Assembly (NCBI RefSeq): GCF_041200145.1
Contig: NZ_CP165734.1
Coordinates: 7,607,001-7,671,000 of the forward strand
Reading direction: 5' to 3'
Source of the DNA: Bradyrhizobium sp. LLZ17
Lineage (GTDB): Bacteria > Pseudomonadota > Alphaproteobacteria > Rhizobiales > Xanthobacteraceae
DNA: 64,000 bases
The position numbers and the translations under genes are program-made. Below, piece by piece: positions 24,734 through 36,119 of this stretch. Below the pieces are notes generated by a model. It did not search any database. It was not told where the DNA came from and worked only from the letters and a program-made list of their open reading frames with translations. Numbering within the stretch: the stretch's first letter is position 1; each line of letters begins with the position of its first letter.

Positions 24734-25819
24734 ATGGGCATGGCTGTAGCAGGCACAGCTCGGTGGACGTGGCTTTGGCCGGCGCTCGCGTGGGCCGTCT
24801 TGTTGGTCACGATCGTGCTCGGCGGAAACGGGATTCTTTACGCCGCGGCCGGAGCCGCTCTGTTCGGCACCGTGTTTGCTGCGGTGTATCATGCCGAGGT
24901 GGTCGCCCACCGCGTAGGCGAGCCGTTCGGCACACTGATCCTCGCCCTGGCGGTGACGGTGATCGAGACGGCGCTCATCGTCTCGGTCATGATCGCAGCG
25001 CCCGCCGAGAAGGCGGGACTGGCCCGCGACACGGTTTTCGCGGCGGTCATGATCGTCTGCAACGGCATAGTTGGCGCCTGCTTGTTGTGGGGCGGCGTCC
25101 GCCACCACGAGCAGGGCTTCCAGGCGCAAGGCGCGAGCGCCGCTCTGGCCGTGCTCGTCGCGCTGACCAGTCTGACGATGGTCCTTCCGAACCTTGCGGC
25201 GCAAGAACTCGGGCCGCTGTACAACACGCCGCAACTCGTCTTTGCCGCGCTTGCTTCTCTGGTTCTCTATCTCGCGTTCGTGTTCATCCAAACGGTAAGG
25301 CACCGTGATTATTTCCTTGCCGCAAAGGGTGGCACGGCCGACGATCATTCGCCACCTCCGGACAACGGAACGACGACCCTCAGCGCCGTTCTCCTCGTCC
25401 TCTCCCTTGTGGCCGTGGTGGGGCTTGCCAAGGTCCTGACGCCGACCGTCGAGGGAGCGATAGACTTCCTCCAGGTACCCAAAGCCGTGGTCGGCACCAT
25501 CATCGCCGCCCTGGTTCTTCTTCCGGAGGCGGTGGCGGCCATCAAGGCCGCTCAAAGCGACCGGCTGCAGACCAGCCTCAACCTTGCGCTCGGCTCGGCG
25601 CTGGCGACGATCGGTCTGACCATCCCCGCAGTGGCCGGGGTGTCGATCGCTCTCGGCTACCGGCTCGAACTCGGGTTGGACGTCAAGGAGTTGGGGCTGC
25701 TGCTGGTCACGCTGCTGTTGAGTGTCATCACGCTCGGCACCGGCCGGACGACGGTGCTGCAGGGTGTCGTTCACCTGGTGATCTTCGCCGGGTTTCTGTT
25801 TTTTGCGGTGGTGCCGTGA
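24734..25819 (+). CDS. chaA: Calcium/cation:proton antiporter, ChaA family
   Basis: This inner-membrane antiporter of 361 residues has about ten or eleven transmembrane segments. The two alpha-repeat signatures of the CaCA superfamily are seen: FGTLILALAVTVIETALIV in the first half and VVGTIIAALVLLPEAVAAIKAA in the second, each with the conserved glutamate. The linker of about 30 residues (TADDHSPPPDNG) is hydrophilic. ATG 24740 is also possible and has better spacing from GGGGG. It starts 52 bases after the carbonic-anhydrase stop, so the two may be cotranscribed; bicarbonate and cation exchange would then be linked, which is inference. Confidence 0.85.
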   Translation: MGMAVAGTARWTWLWPALAWAVLLVTIVLGGNGILYAAAGAALFGTVFAAVYHAEVVAHRVGEPFGTLILALAVTVIETALIVSVMIAAPAEKAGLARDTVFAAVMIVCNGIVGACLLWGGVRHHEQGFQAQGASAALAVLVALTSLTMVLPNLAAQELGPLYNTPQLVFAALASLVLYLAFVFIQTVRHRDYFLAAKGGTADDHSPPPDNGTTTLSAVLLVLSLVAVVGLAKVLTPTVEGAIDFLQVPKAVVGTIIAALVLLPEAVAAIKAAQSDRLQTSLNLALGSALATIGLTIPAVAGVSIALGYRLELGLDVKELGLLLVTLLLSVITLGTGRTTVLQGVVHLVIFAGFLFFAVVP

Positions 25820-25880
25820 GTTGTCGGTTCGATACGGCTGGTCGAAGCCCTCTCCGGACAGACCAAGGGGAATGCCGGCA

Positions 25881-26995
25881 ATGATCGGACGAATACCGCG
25901 ATTGGCGGCCCTTGCCCTGCTCGTCGTCGGCCTGCAGGGCTGCGGCGAAAAAAGAAGGAAGCGAACGAACAGCCGGTCCGCGGTCTGCGCGCCTACAAAG
26001 TGGCTGCAACCGCGGAGAGCCGCGTGCGCCGGTTTCCGAGCGTTCTGCAGCCCGCCGATGTCAGCGCTTTGTCGTTCGAGATCGGTGGCCAGTTGAAAGC
26101 CGTCGGCCTCACCGTCGGCGAGAGGGTGCAACTCGGAGACGTTCTTGCCGAAATCGATCCGAGATCGCTGCAGAGCCAGGTGGACCAGGCCAGCGCCGGC
26201 GTGCAGCAGGCGCAGGCGCAGCTCGACAACGCGCAGTCCGACTTCCAGCGCAAGGAAGAACTCCTCAAGCGCGGCGTTGCCACCCAGGCCGCTTTCGAAC
26301 AGTCGAACGCGACCCTGCTCAGTTCGAGAGCCCAACTCGACCAAGCGCGCCGGCAGCTCGAGTTGGCCAACCACAACCTCGACCGGAGCAAGCTGCTGGC
26401 CCCCTTCGCCGGTACCATCGCCCGCGTGGAGGTCAAATCCTTCGCCCAGGTCGCTGCGGGACAGCCGGTCGCCACACTCTACAGCGACGACAGCTTCGAA
26501 ATGAGCTTTCTGGTCCCGGCTGCGACCTTCCAGAGCCTCAAGGTCGGACAGAAGGTCGAAGTGAAAGTCGCCGACAAACCCGACCTTCCGCTCAAAGGCG
26601 AGATCAAAGAGCTCGGGTCCAAAGCCGAGCAAGTATCGGCCTTCCCGGTCGTGGTCAGGCTCGACAACAACGCCCCTGGTCTGAACGCGGGCATGTCGGT
26701 CGAAGTGACGATCGAAGAACCGCTGGTCGTGGGTCGCAGAGGGTTTCTCGTCCCGCTGAGCGTCCTTGTGCCCGAAGGCGGAAAGGTGCTGCAGAACACC
26801 GGCACCGTGTTCCGCTATGACGAAGCAAGTTCGACGGTGAAGAAGCGCGTCATCACGGTCGGCGGGATCCGCGAGAATCGTCTGGTCGTCGTGGATGGCG
26901 TCGCGCCGGGCGACATCCTGGCCTCCGCAGGCGTGTCCTATCTCTCGGACGGAGAGCAAGTGAAGCTGCTGCCGTTGGAGCAGGAGGCACCGTGA
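25881..26995 (+). CDS. RND efflux periplasmic adaptor lipoprotein (frameshifted near N-terminus)
   Basis: This is the membrane-fusion protein of the RND pump encoded next. The start at 25881 gives a lipoprotein signal (LALLVVGLQGC) with the lipidated Cys. Just after it an A-run at 25948-25953 is one base short; with one more A the frame continues GEKKKEANEQPVRGLRAYKV into the adaptor. The rest is intact: the barrel-sandwich halves (SFEIGGQLKAVGLTVGERVQ; LLAPFAGTIARVEVKSFAQV) flank a coiled-coil hairpin (VDQASAGVQQAQAQLDNAQS), then a beta-barrel (VGQKVEVKVADKPDLPLKGE). Its stop overlaps the pump's GTG start (GTGA). Confidence 0.85.
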
Positions 26996-29900
26996 ACCTC
27001 CTCACCCGCTTCGGTCTTGCGCGATCCCGATTCACCATCGCGGCCATGATCGGGCTGCTGATCGCCGGCATCGGCCTCTATCCGAACTTCCCGAAGCGCG
27101 AAGATCCAGTCATCGTCATCCGGACGGCCGTCGTGTCGGCGCTCTTCCCGGGCATGGCGCCCGAGCGGATGGAGAACCTCGTCGCCGTTCCCATCGAGCG
27201 AAAGATCCGCGAGCTCGCCGAGGTCAAGGACATCAGAACGCTTGCGGGTGAAGGATCCCTGACGATCTACGTCGACCTGAAGGACGAGATCGCCAATGTC
27301 AACGCCACTTGGCAGCGGCTGCGCGACAAGATGGCCGACGCCAAGGTCGAACTGCCCGACGGGGTTGTCGGGCCATTCGTGAACAGCGACTTCGGCGATG
27401 TCGCGATCGCGACCATCGCCATCACCGGCGAAGGCTTTTCGCCGCGCGAACTGAAGGACACCGCCGAGGACTTCCGGAAGAAGCTCTATCAGATCGTCGG
27501 CATCTCCAAGGTCGAGCTTCACGGTGTGCAGGACGAGCGGGTATGGCTGGAACTGGATACACGGAAACTGGCCGCCATCGGCGTTCAAGTGAACGCCCTG
27601 ATCAAGGACCTTCAGGGTCAGAACGTGGTGCTGCCCTCTGGCAACATCAACGCGGACGGCACGCGTCTTCTGCTTGAAACCTCCGGAGATTTTCCGAACG
27701 TTCGGGCGATCGAGACGATGCTGACCCGGGTCGGGACCACCGAGAGCCTGGTGCGGCTCGCCGATATCGTCACGGTCCGCCGCGACTACGTCTCCCCCAA
27801 GGTCAAGCCGATCTATTTCAACGGCCGTCCCGCCGTCGTGCTCAGCGTCATCATGCAGCCGGACCAGGACGTCACACAGCTCGGCGGGAAGCTCCGCGAA
27901 GCCGCAAGCGAGTACGAGCAACGCCTTCCGATCGGCTACGCCGTCGCCTTCGCGACCTACCAGGCCGATCAGGTCAGCGCCTCCGTCAATTCCGCCCTGT
28001 CCAGCGTGGCGCAGACCTTCGTCGTCGTGGCCGTGCTGGTGATCGTTTTCCTTGGCCTGCGGGCGGGCACTATCGCCGCCATGATCGTGCCATTCGCCGT
28101 GATGTTTTCCTTGATCGGCATGCGGGCGCTGGGGATCGCGCTGGAGCAGGTCTCGATCGCGGCGATCATCATCGCGCTCGGGCTGCTGGTCGACAATGGG
28201 GTCGTGATGGTCGAGGACATCGTCAGCCGGATCGGCCGCGGAATGCCTCCCGAGGAGGCCGGGCTGGCGTCGGGAGAGCAGTATGCGCTGCCGCTCCTGA
28301 TCTCCTCGATCACCACCATCGCGGCGTTCTTGCCGCTCATGCTGCTGTCGGGGGCGTCCGGCGAGTATGCGTTCTCGCTGGCAGCCGTGGTGGCGCTCAC
28401 GCTGGGAGGCTCCTGGATCACGGCGCTGTACATTCTTCCAGCCCTGACCGTTTGGCTGATCAGGCCGCGGGGTAGGGCCGGCCATGAGGACGCGCCGCCG
28501 TCCCGGCTGCAGCGGCTCTATGCGTCCGCACTCGGTTCGGCTTTGCGCTTCTCGCCCCTTGTGCTGGTGGGATGTGTCGCGCTGGTGGTGATCGCGCTCA
28601 CTCAGTTCGGCCGCATTCCCAAGGAGATGTTTCCGCTCAGCGAACGGAGCCAGTTCCTGGTCTACATGAACATGCCTGACGGCACCGATATCTCGCAAAC
28701 CGAAGCTCGCGCGCGAGATCGAGCAATGGCTCGGCGACAAGACGGCCAATCCGGAAATATCCGGGGAGATCCTTTATGTGGGTGACGGCGGTCCGCGGTT
28801 CTATCTCACCTTGACCCCCGTTCCGCCAGACTCGGCATCTGCGTTTTTCTTGGTCAGCACGAACGACTACCAGGGCGCGATCCGTGCCGCCGATCGCGCC
28901 TGGAAATATCTGTACGCCAATCACCCCGAAGCAAGCTTCAAGATCAAGCGGCTGGCCATGGGAGCCGTCGAATCCGGCGTCGTGGAGCTGGAGATATCGG
29001 GGCCCGATGGAGACCGGCTACTCGCCTTCAGCGAACGGGTACGATCCCTGTTGCAGCGGGCGCCGAACGTCCGTGAGAACGACGACGACTGGGGCAACAA
29101 GATCGTCAAGGTGGTCGTCGAGATCGACCAGGACCGGGCGCGCCAGCTTGGGGTGACCTCCGAGGAAGTCACTCGGCTGCTGAACACCTATTTCAGCGGC
29201 ACCGCGGTGTCGATCTACCGGGAAGGCGACAACTCGATCCCGATCGTGTTGCGCGCCGGCGCCTACACGTCGCAGAGCCTGGAAGGCCTCACCAGCGCGA
29301 CGTTCGCGAAGAACGGCGGCCTCATCTCGTTGGCCCAGGTCGCGAGGCTGAAGCCCGGGTTCGACTTCGCGCGGATCCGCCGCAAGAACCAGGAACGGAC
29401 CATCACGGTGACGGCCCGCAGCACCTCGCTGACCGCCGGGCAGCTGCTGGAAACCATCCAGCCCGGGCTCAACGAGATGGACACGACCGGGGGTTATCAC
29501 GTGGCCATCGGTGGCGAAATCCAGAAAAGCGCGGAGACCAACCAGAAGCTCGCCGCCGGCTTTCCGATCGCACTTGCCGTCATGGTGCTGGCCATCATCC
29601 TGCAGTTCAACTCCTTTCGGCGCACGCTCCTGACCTTCATGAGCATACCGCTGATCTTGATCGGCATCCCGTCCGGGCTGCTGGCAACGGGACAACCGCT
29701 GTCGTTCTTCGGGACCTTGGGCATCATCAGCCTATCGGGGATCATCATCAACAACGCCATCGTGCTGATCGACCAGATCGATATCGAGCGGCAGAGACTC
29801 CCGCTGCGCCAAGCGGTCGTGGCCGCATCGGAGAAGCGGTTGCGTCCGATCCTGCTGACCTCGGCGACGACGGTTCTAGGGTTGGCTCCGATGGCCATCG

Positions 29901-30046
29901 CCGGCGGCGCCTTGTGGCAGCCGATGGCGGTGCTCATGATGTCGGGGCTTGCAATTGCTTCGCTGCTGACGCTGTTCTTCGTTCCAGCCGGATACGTCCT
30001 GCTATTCTGGTTCGATAAGGAGCTGCTTCTGGCAGATCAGCGCTAG
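26992..30046 (+). CDS. RND efflux pump, inner-membrane transporter (frameshifted)
   Basis: This proton-driven exporter of about 1015 residues is of the AcrB/MdtB-like superfamily. The GTG start at 26992 follows AGGAGG and overlaps the adaptor stop. The first half has TM1, the porter subdomains and TM2-6 with the proton-relay region (IIALGLLVDNGVVMVEDIVS). The second half mirrors it (SGIIINNAIVLIDQIDIERQ). The frame breaks at about 28702-28712: DISQTEA should run on as LAREIEQWLGDKTANPEISG. The shift needs one base fewer or two more. No outer-membrane factor gene is adjacent. The substrate is unknown; MMPL or lipid-type substrates are not indicated. Confidence 0.87.
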
Positions 30047-30120
30047 CCCTGAATGCGTTAGTGCCCCACCTACCCATTTTTGCCGGTTTGCGCTGTGATG
30101 GCAACAGGGCTGCATTCAGC

Positions 30121-32676
30121 TCAAACGCGAAGGCGTGCGCGCCAAATCGGCTTGAGAGCCTCGAGAACCAGTAGCACGGCTGCCGCTGCAGCCATGGTGA
30201 CGAGGAGGTCGTCGCCATGCAGCGGGTCGAAGCGAAACAGCAAGGAGGCTGCGGGCCAGTACAGGACCGCCGCAAGGACCGCCGCGATCGTCAGGAGGAT
30301 CCAAACAAGCGCGGCGTTCGGGCGGCGGAAGGCAACGATCAGCGAGGAGCTGAAAGAGCGGTTGACCAGTACAAGGCTGAAGATCGTCAGCACGAGCGCG
30401 AAAAACCCGAGCGCGCGGGCTTCGTTTTCCGGCATGCCGCGGCGCAGCCCAACGATATAGACGAGCGCGACGACGGCGAAAGCAAGCGCTCCCTGGACAA
30501 TGCTCCATACGATCAGGGACCATGAGAACAGCGGCGCGTCGGGCGGGCGTGGCGGCCGGTTCATGATGTCGCGCTCGTCGGTTTCCGCCTCGAAAACCAG
30601 CGAGCACACGGGATCGATCACCATCTCCAGAAAGGCAATGTGGATCGGGCTGAAAAAGATCGGCAGGCCCAGGACCAGCGGCAGCAGCGCCATGCCCGCG
30701 ATGGGGACGTGCACCGCGAAAATAAAGCTCATGGCCTTGCGTAGATTGTCGTAGATGCGCCGCCCGAGGCGGATTGCGGTCACGATCGAGCCGAAGTCGT
30801 CATCGAGCAGCACGATCGAGGACGCCTCTCGCGCGACGTCCGTGCCGCGCCCACCCATGGCGACGCCGATATGAGCGGCCTTGAGCGAGGGAGCATCGTT
30901 GACCCCGTCGCCAGTCATCGCGACGACCTCACCGTTCGTCTTCAATGCCTGGACGATCCGCAACTTCTGCTCCGGCACGATGCGCGCGAAGACATTGACC
31001 ATTTCGACACGTCGCGCGAGCGCGGTGTCGTCGACCTGCCGGAGTGCGTCCCCACTCAGAACATCGGACGTCTTGATGCCGGCTTGCCGGGCGATGGCCT
31101 GCGCCGTGGCCGGATAGTCCCCGGTGATCATCACGACGCGGATGCCCGCCATGAGACATTCCCGCACGGCATCCGGCACGCTCGAGCGAAGCGGATCGGC
31201 AAGGCCAACCAGCCCAACAAGGCGGAGAGCGAATTCGGTCTGGGACTCTGGGAGCGTCGCCCCATCGTATGAAGCGCCGGCCACGCCCAGCACGCGCAAG
31301 CCGTCGGCGGCCATGGCATCGGTCGCCTCGCGCAAGGCGATCATCTCCGGCTCTGCGAGCCCGCAAAGACGCGCGATGGCCTCGGGAGCTCCCTTGCTCG
31401 CGACCAGGAGCTGCGTCGCACCGGGCCGTTGCCAGACCTGGGTCATGGCAAGAAGATCGGGGCGCAGACCATAGCTGCGTACGAGGCGCCAGCCATTGCC
31501 CGGGACATCGAGGCGCGTAGCTGGCGCCTGCTGGACGAAGCTGTAAAAAGCCTTTTCCATGGGATCGAATGGCTCCGGCGTACTCGCGAGCAGGCCATGA
31601 ACGGCGATCCGGGCGAACTCCGCCGGGAGGTGCGGCAACAAGAGCGCGGAGTTGCGCAGCGCGCTGCCGTCCGGACGGCGCAGCTCGGCAATCGTCATGC
31701 GGTTCTCGGTGAGCGTACCGGTCTTGTCCGTGCACAGGACCGTTGCCGAGCCCAGGGTTTCGATCGAGGCGGCACGGCGGGTCAGCACCCGGGCCTTGGA
31801 GATACGCCAGGCGCCCATCGCCATGAAGACCGTCAGCACGACCGGAAATTCCTCCGGCAGCATGGACATGCCGATCGCGATGCCCGCCAGAAACGCTTCA
31901 AGCCAGCCGCCCCGGAGCGTTCCATAAAGCACGACCGCCAATACACTGACCAACACGCCTCCGAGTGCGCACCAGCGCACGAGCGCGGAAGTCTGTTGCT
32001 GAAGCCGCGGCGGCTCGCTATCGAGGCTTTGCAGCGACTGGCCGATCTTTCCGATTTCGCTGCGCGGCCCGGTCGCGATCACTTCGGCAATCCCGGTACC
32101 TCGTACGACCAGCGAGCCTGAATAGACGTAAGGCTGGTCGTCGCCGCCGGGACGGGGATGGTCAACGGCAACGCGATCGGCTGCGACCTTGCGCACGGGC
32201 ACGGATTCGCCGGTGAGCAGGGACTCGTCCGTCTGCAGGTCTGAGGCTTCACACAGCGATCCATCAGCGGGAACGCGGTCTCCTTCGGCGAGCACGATGA
32301 GGTCACCTCGAGCGACGTCGCGCCCGGCAATGCGCCGCCGTTCGCCGTCCCGGATCACCAGCGCCCTGGGGCTGGTCAAATCCCGCAACGCCTCGAGCAC
32401 ACGCTCGGTGCGGGTCTCCTGGATCACGGTGATGACGACCGACATAAGCCCGAAAGCCAGCAGGATCAGCGCTTCCTTGAGGTCCCCCAGTAAGAGATAG
32501 ACCAGCCCTGCGCCAACCAGCAGCGCCAGCATCGGTTCGCGCAACACCTCCAGGACGATGCGAAGCGGCGTCCGCCGAGCCTGTCGTGGCAGCTCATTGT
32601 AGCCTTCGGCTTCGAGCCGGGTCCGGGCTTGCTGTTCCGTCAGGCCCGTGACTGCGGGTGTTGAGCTGGCGGTCAT
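30121..32676 (-). CDS. Cation-transporting P-type ATPase (type II-like)
   Basis: This inner-membrane ATPase has 851 residues. From the N-terminus: a cation-ATPase N-domain (GLTEQQARTRLEAEGYNELP), the actuator loop (DESLLTGESVPVRK), TM4 with MLPEEFPVVLTVF, the phosphorylation site DKTGTLTENR, the nucleotide-binding KGAPEAI, the hinge MTGDGVNDAPSLKAAHIGVAMG, and C-terminal membrane helices. TM4 reads PEEFP rather than the PEGLP of Ca-ATPases, so the ion is uncertain. It lies 59 bases downstream of DUF3240 and is the last gene of the CusBA-type operon, suggesting heavy-metal or divalent-cation efflux. Confidence 0.88.
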   Translation of the reverse strand: MTASSTPAVTGLTEQQARTRLEAEGYNELPRQARRTPLRIVLEVLREPMLALLVGAGLVYLLLGDLKEALILLAFGLMSVVITVIQETRTERVLEALRDLTSPRALVIRDGERRRIAGRDVARGDLIVLAEGDRVPADGSLCEASDLQTDESLLTGESVPVRKVAADRVAVDHPRPGGDDQPYVYSGSLVVRGTGIAEVIATGPRSEIGKIGQSLQSLDSEPPRLQQQTSALVRWCALGGVLVSVLAVVLYGTLRGGWLEAFLAGIAIGMSMLPEEFPVVLTVFMAMGAWRISKARVLTRRAASIETLGSATVLCTDKTGTLTENRMTIAELRRPDGSALRNSALLLPHLPAEFARIAVHGLLASTPEPFDPMEKAFYSFVQQAPATRLDVPGNGWRLVRSYGLRPDLLAMTQVWQRPGATQLLVASKGAPEAIARLCGLAEPEMIALREATDAMAADGLRVLGVAGASYDGATLPESQTEFALRLVGLVGLADPLRSSVPDAVRECLMAGIRVVMITGDYPATAQAIARQAGIKTSDVLSGDALRQVDDTALARRVEMVNVFARIVPEQKLRIVQALKTNGEVVAMTGDGVNDAPSLKAAHIGVAMGGRGTDVAREASSIVLLDDDFGSIVTAIRLGRRIYDNLRKAMSFIFAVHVPIAGMALLPLVLGLPIFFSPIHIAFLEMVIDPVCSLVFEAETDERDIMNRPPRPPDAPLFSWSLIVWSIVQGALAFAVVALVYIVGLRRGMPENEARALGFFALVLTIFSLVLVNRSFSSSLIVAFRRPNAALVWILLTIAAVLAAVLYWPAASLLFRFDPLHGDDLLVTMAAAAAVLLVLEALKPIWRARLRV

Positions 32677-32735
32677 CGCGGCGGACCTGAACGTTTCATT
32701 GTGAATTGCATCGCGTGACAGGCACGGTGCGGCGG

Positions 32736-33047
32736 TCAGGCAATGGTGCCGAAATCAGTCACCGGCGTTACCCAATATACGATGTTGGTGCCGGCGAATG
32801 AAACGCGAACCCGCTCGAGCAAACGTTCGGCACTGGCGCGTTGCAGGATAATCCGGACCAGCACCTGGTCCGCGTGTCCCTTGACGCGTTCGCTGGGGGT
32901 TTGCAGCAACACGTTGGCCCCGTGTCCGGCAGCCTCCGAAGCATTGAAGCCGGACACCAGATCTCCCTGTTCGCTCAGATAGTCGAACAGTTCGTCGCGA
33001 AGATTGCGCGCAGCGATCAGGGTGAGGCAAACCGTGTCGTTTTTCAT
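32736..33047 (-). CDS. DUF3240 family protein (metal-efflux operon)
   Basis: This small protein of 103 residues has the ferredoxin-like, PII-resembling alternation of DUF3240 (CLTLIAARNLRDELFDYLSE; VLVRIILQRASAERLLERVR). Its ATG overlaps the CusA stop (ATGA), so it is translationally coupled to the pump. Members are typically found directly after CusA/CzcA genes in proteobacteria and may sense or modulate the pump; no function is established to my knowledge. A single Cys near residue 7 is the only candidate metal-binding side chain that stands out. Confidence 0.78.
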   Translation of the reverse strand: MKNDTVCLTLIAARNLRDELFDYLSEQGDLVSGFNASEAAGHGANVLLQTPSERVKGHADQVLVRIILQRASAERLLERVRVSFAGTNIVYWVTPVTDFGTIA

Positions 33048-36000
33048 TTCGCCACCTTCGCGGCGCCGCCGAACCGCTGGTAGAGGATCGGCAGCAGGAT
33101 CAGGGTCAGCACCGTCGATGATAGCAAGCCACCGATCACCACAATGGCGAGCGGGCGCTGGATCTCGGATCCGGGCCCGGAAGCAAACAGCAGTGGGATC
33201 AGTCCCAGCGCGGTGATGCTGGCTGTCATCAGCACTGGCCGGAGCCGCCGCTTGGCACCCTCGACAACGATACGCTCCTCGGCAAGGCCATGCGCGCGCA
33301 ACTGATTGAAGTAAGAGACCAGCACTACGCCGTTCAGGACCGCGATCCCGAGGAGAGCAATGAAACCAACGGAAGCCGGGACCGACAGGTATTCCCCGGT
33401 CGACACCAGGGCGAATACGCCACCGATCAAGGCGAAAGGGATGTTCACAAGCACCAACAAAGCCTGCCGCACGGAACCGAACGTGGTGAACAGCAGCACG
33501 AAGATCAGGCCAATCGCGATGGGCACCACGATCGACAGCCGGGCGGCGGCACGCTGCTGGTTCTCGAACTGTCCGCCCCAGCTCAACCGATAGCCTTTCG
33601 GCAGCGGAAGCTCGGTCGCGACCTTCTGTTGGGCCGCCTGGACAAACCCGACCATATCGCGGCCGCGGACGTTGGCCCTGACGACGCTCATCCGGTTGCC
33701 GTCCTCGCGGTCGATCTTCACGGGACCGTCGACGCGCTGGATCTCGGGCGACCTGCGACAGCGCAACATGTTGCCCGGACGACAACGTCAGCGGCAGGCT
33801 TGCAAGCAGCGTCGGAGCCTCCCGTGTCGTCTCGCCGCCGCGGACCAGGATCGGCGTACGGCGACCATCCTCGAGCGCGGTGCCGATGGTTCGTCCCTCG
33901 ATCTGGGTACGGAGCGTGTTGGCAATGGAATCCACCGTCAGGCCAAGTCGGCCGGCCTCCATCCGGTTCACGGCCACAGTGTAGTATTGGGCGCCCTCGT
34001 TGAGCGTCGTGTACACATCTTCGGCCCCCTCAATGCCCGAGACAATGGCGGACAATTTTGCCGCAATCTCGTTAAGCTGGCCAATGTCAGTGCCGAAGAT
34101 CTTGACCGCGACGTCGCCGCGCACGCCACTGATCATCTCCTGCACGCGCATGTCGATCGGCTGCGTGAAGCTGAGCGACAAGCCAGGAAAATCTGCGAGC
34201 ACATCGCGCAGCTCTTGCAGAAGGGCCGAGCGGTCTCGGGCTTGCCTCTGCTCGACAGGCTTGAGCACCAGGAACGTATCGGTCTGGTTCGGACCCATCG
34301 GATCAAGACCGAGCTCATCAGAACCGGTTCGGGCGACTATTCCAGTGACGTCCGGCACCTTCATAAGGGCCGACTGGAGTCTGGCGTTGACGGCAATGGA
34401 ATCGTCGAGATTGACAGAGGGCAGAGTTTCCACGCTGACGATGACGTCGCCTTCATCCATGGTCGGCATGAACGTCTTGCCAAGCTGCGTATAGGCGTAA
34501 CCGGCGGCGGCGAGCCCCAGCACAGCCGCGACAACGACCTTGCGCTCGTTCCTCAGTGACCAATCGAGGGCGGGCTCATAGACCCTTAGCGCGATGCGGA
34601 TGAGTAGCGGATCGCCATGGGCCGTAGATTTGAGCAAAAACGAGGTCGCAACCGGAATGACCGTGAGCGCCAGCAGCAACGAGCTGGCGAGCGCAAAGAT
34701 GATGGCGAGCGCGACAGGGATGAAAAGCTTTCCCTCAAGTCCTTGTAGCGTCAGCAGAGGCACGAACACGATGATGATGATCAGGACACCGGACGCGACC
34801 GGTTGCAGCACCTCGCAAACGGATCGGAACACAATGTGGATCAGTGGAGTTGTTTTTCCCGGCTCGTGCTTGGCGAGATTGCCGACGATATTTTCGACCA
34901 CGACCACGAGAGCGTCGATGAGCATGCCGATCGCGATCGCGAGCCCGCCGAGGCTCATCAGATTGGCCGACATGCCAACGGCGCGCATGACGAGGAGCGC
35001 CATCACGATCGCTAGCGGCAGGCTGAGCGCGATGACGAGGGAGGCGCGCCAATTGCCGAGGAACAGCAACAGGAGGACGACGACGAGCACGGTGGCTTCG
35101 CCGAGTGCACGTACGACGGTCCCGACGGCACGTCCGACCAGCCGGCTCCGGTCATAGAACACATTGATCGAGACGCTCTTCGGCAGAGAGGGCTGTAGTG
35201 CCTCAAGTCGCAGGCGGACATCGCGGACGAGTTGGCCGGCATTGGCGCCGCGCAGCCCGAGCACGAGCCCCTCGACCGTTTCGCCACGGCCGTCGGAGGT
35301 GACCGCGCCGTAGCGGCTCAGGGCGCCGACCTTGACCCGGGCGACGTCGTTCACACGGATCGGAACGCCGTCGCGCGTGTCGACGACGATGGCCCTGATG
35401 TCATCAATTGTACGGATGCTGCCTTCGATCCGCACCAGCGAGCTGTCCTCCCCCTGGTTCACGCGTCCGGCACCATCGTTGCGGCTGTTGGCCTCGATGG
35501 CGCGACGAAATAGCTCGGAGGAGATCCCGCGGGCCGCAAGCGCGGCGTCGCGGGGGACAATCTCGAAGGCTCGGACATAGCCGCCGAGCGCGTTGACGTC
35601 GGCAACGCCGGGGACCGTACGCAGCGCGGGGCGGATCACCCAATCGAGCAAGGTTCGCCGCTCCGCGAGCGAGAGTTCCGGGCTGTCGATCGTGAACATG
35701 AACATCTCACCGAGCGGGCTCGTGATCGGCGCCAATCCGCCGCTCACCCCGTCGGGAAAATCGCGCGAAACATTCGAAAGTCGCTCCGACACTTGACTGC
35801 GCGCCCAGTAGATGTCGGTGCCGTCCTCGAAATCCACGGTCACATCGGCCAGGGCATATTTGGTCGTGGTGCGAAGAATCTTCTTGTTGGGCAGTCCAAG
35901 CAATTCCAGTTCGATCGGAACTGTAATGCGCTGCTCGACCTCCTCAGGGGTGAGGCCAGGTGCCTTCATGATGATCTTCACCTGGACCGGAGAAACGTCG

Positions 36001-36119
36001 GGAAAGGCGTCGATCGGCAGGCTTGGAAGAAAAGCCGCGGCCGCGCCGACCAGCAAGAGCACGCTCAAGGCGACGAACAACCGCTGTGACAACGCAAATG
36101 CGACCAGCCGTGGCAGCAT
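33044..36119 (-). CDS. cusA: Heavy-metal efflux RND pump, CusA/CzcA family (frameshifted)
   Basis: This is a proton-driven metal exporter of about 1025 residues. It has an N-terminal helix (FVALSVLLLVGAAAAFLPSL), the HME-typical IDAFPDVSPVQVKI and PGLTPEEVEQRITVPIE, and TM4 with GLAIAIGMLIDALVVVVENI, which matches the monovalent-ion (Cus) subgroup more than divalent Czc. The frame breaks at a GGG run at 33746-33748 with one base too many: SQVA should continue EIQRVDGPVKIDREDGNRMS. The C-terminal half is then complete to 33044. It starts in a TAATG overlap with the adaptor stop and is coupled to DUF3240 downstream. The symbol follows family resemblance; the metal is not proven. Confidence 0.87.

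Noticed and set aside
24623..28749. Two long minus-strand open frames antisense to the antiporter, adaptor and RND pump
   Set aside because: The sense frames match known families throughout; the antisense products are charged low-complexity sequence.
32736..33760. CusA reading continuing in its first frame into DUF3240 as one giant protein
   Set aside because: After 33760 that frame gives Arg/Pro-rich sequence, while the neighbouring frame restores the known CusA end. DUF3240 has its own overlapping start.
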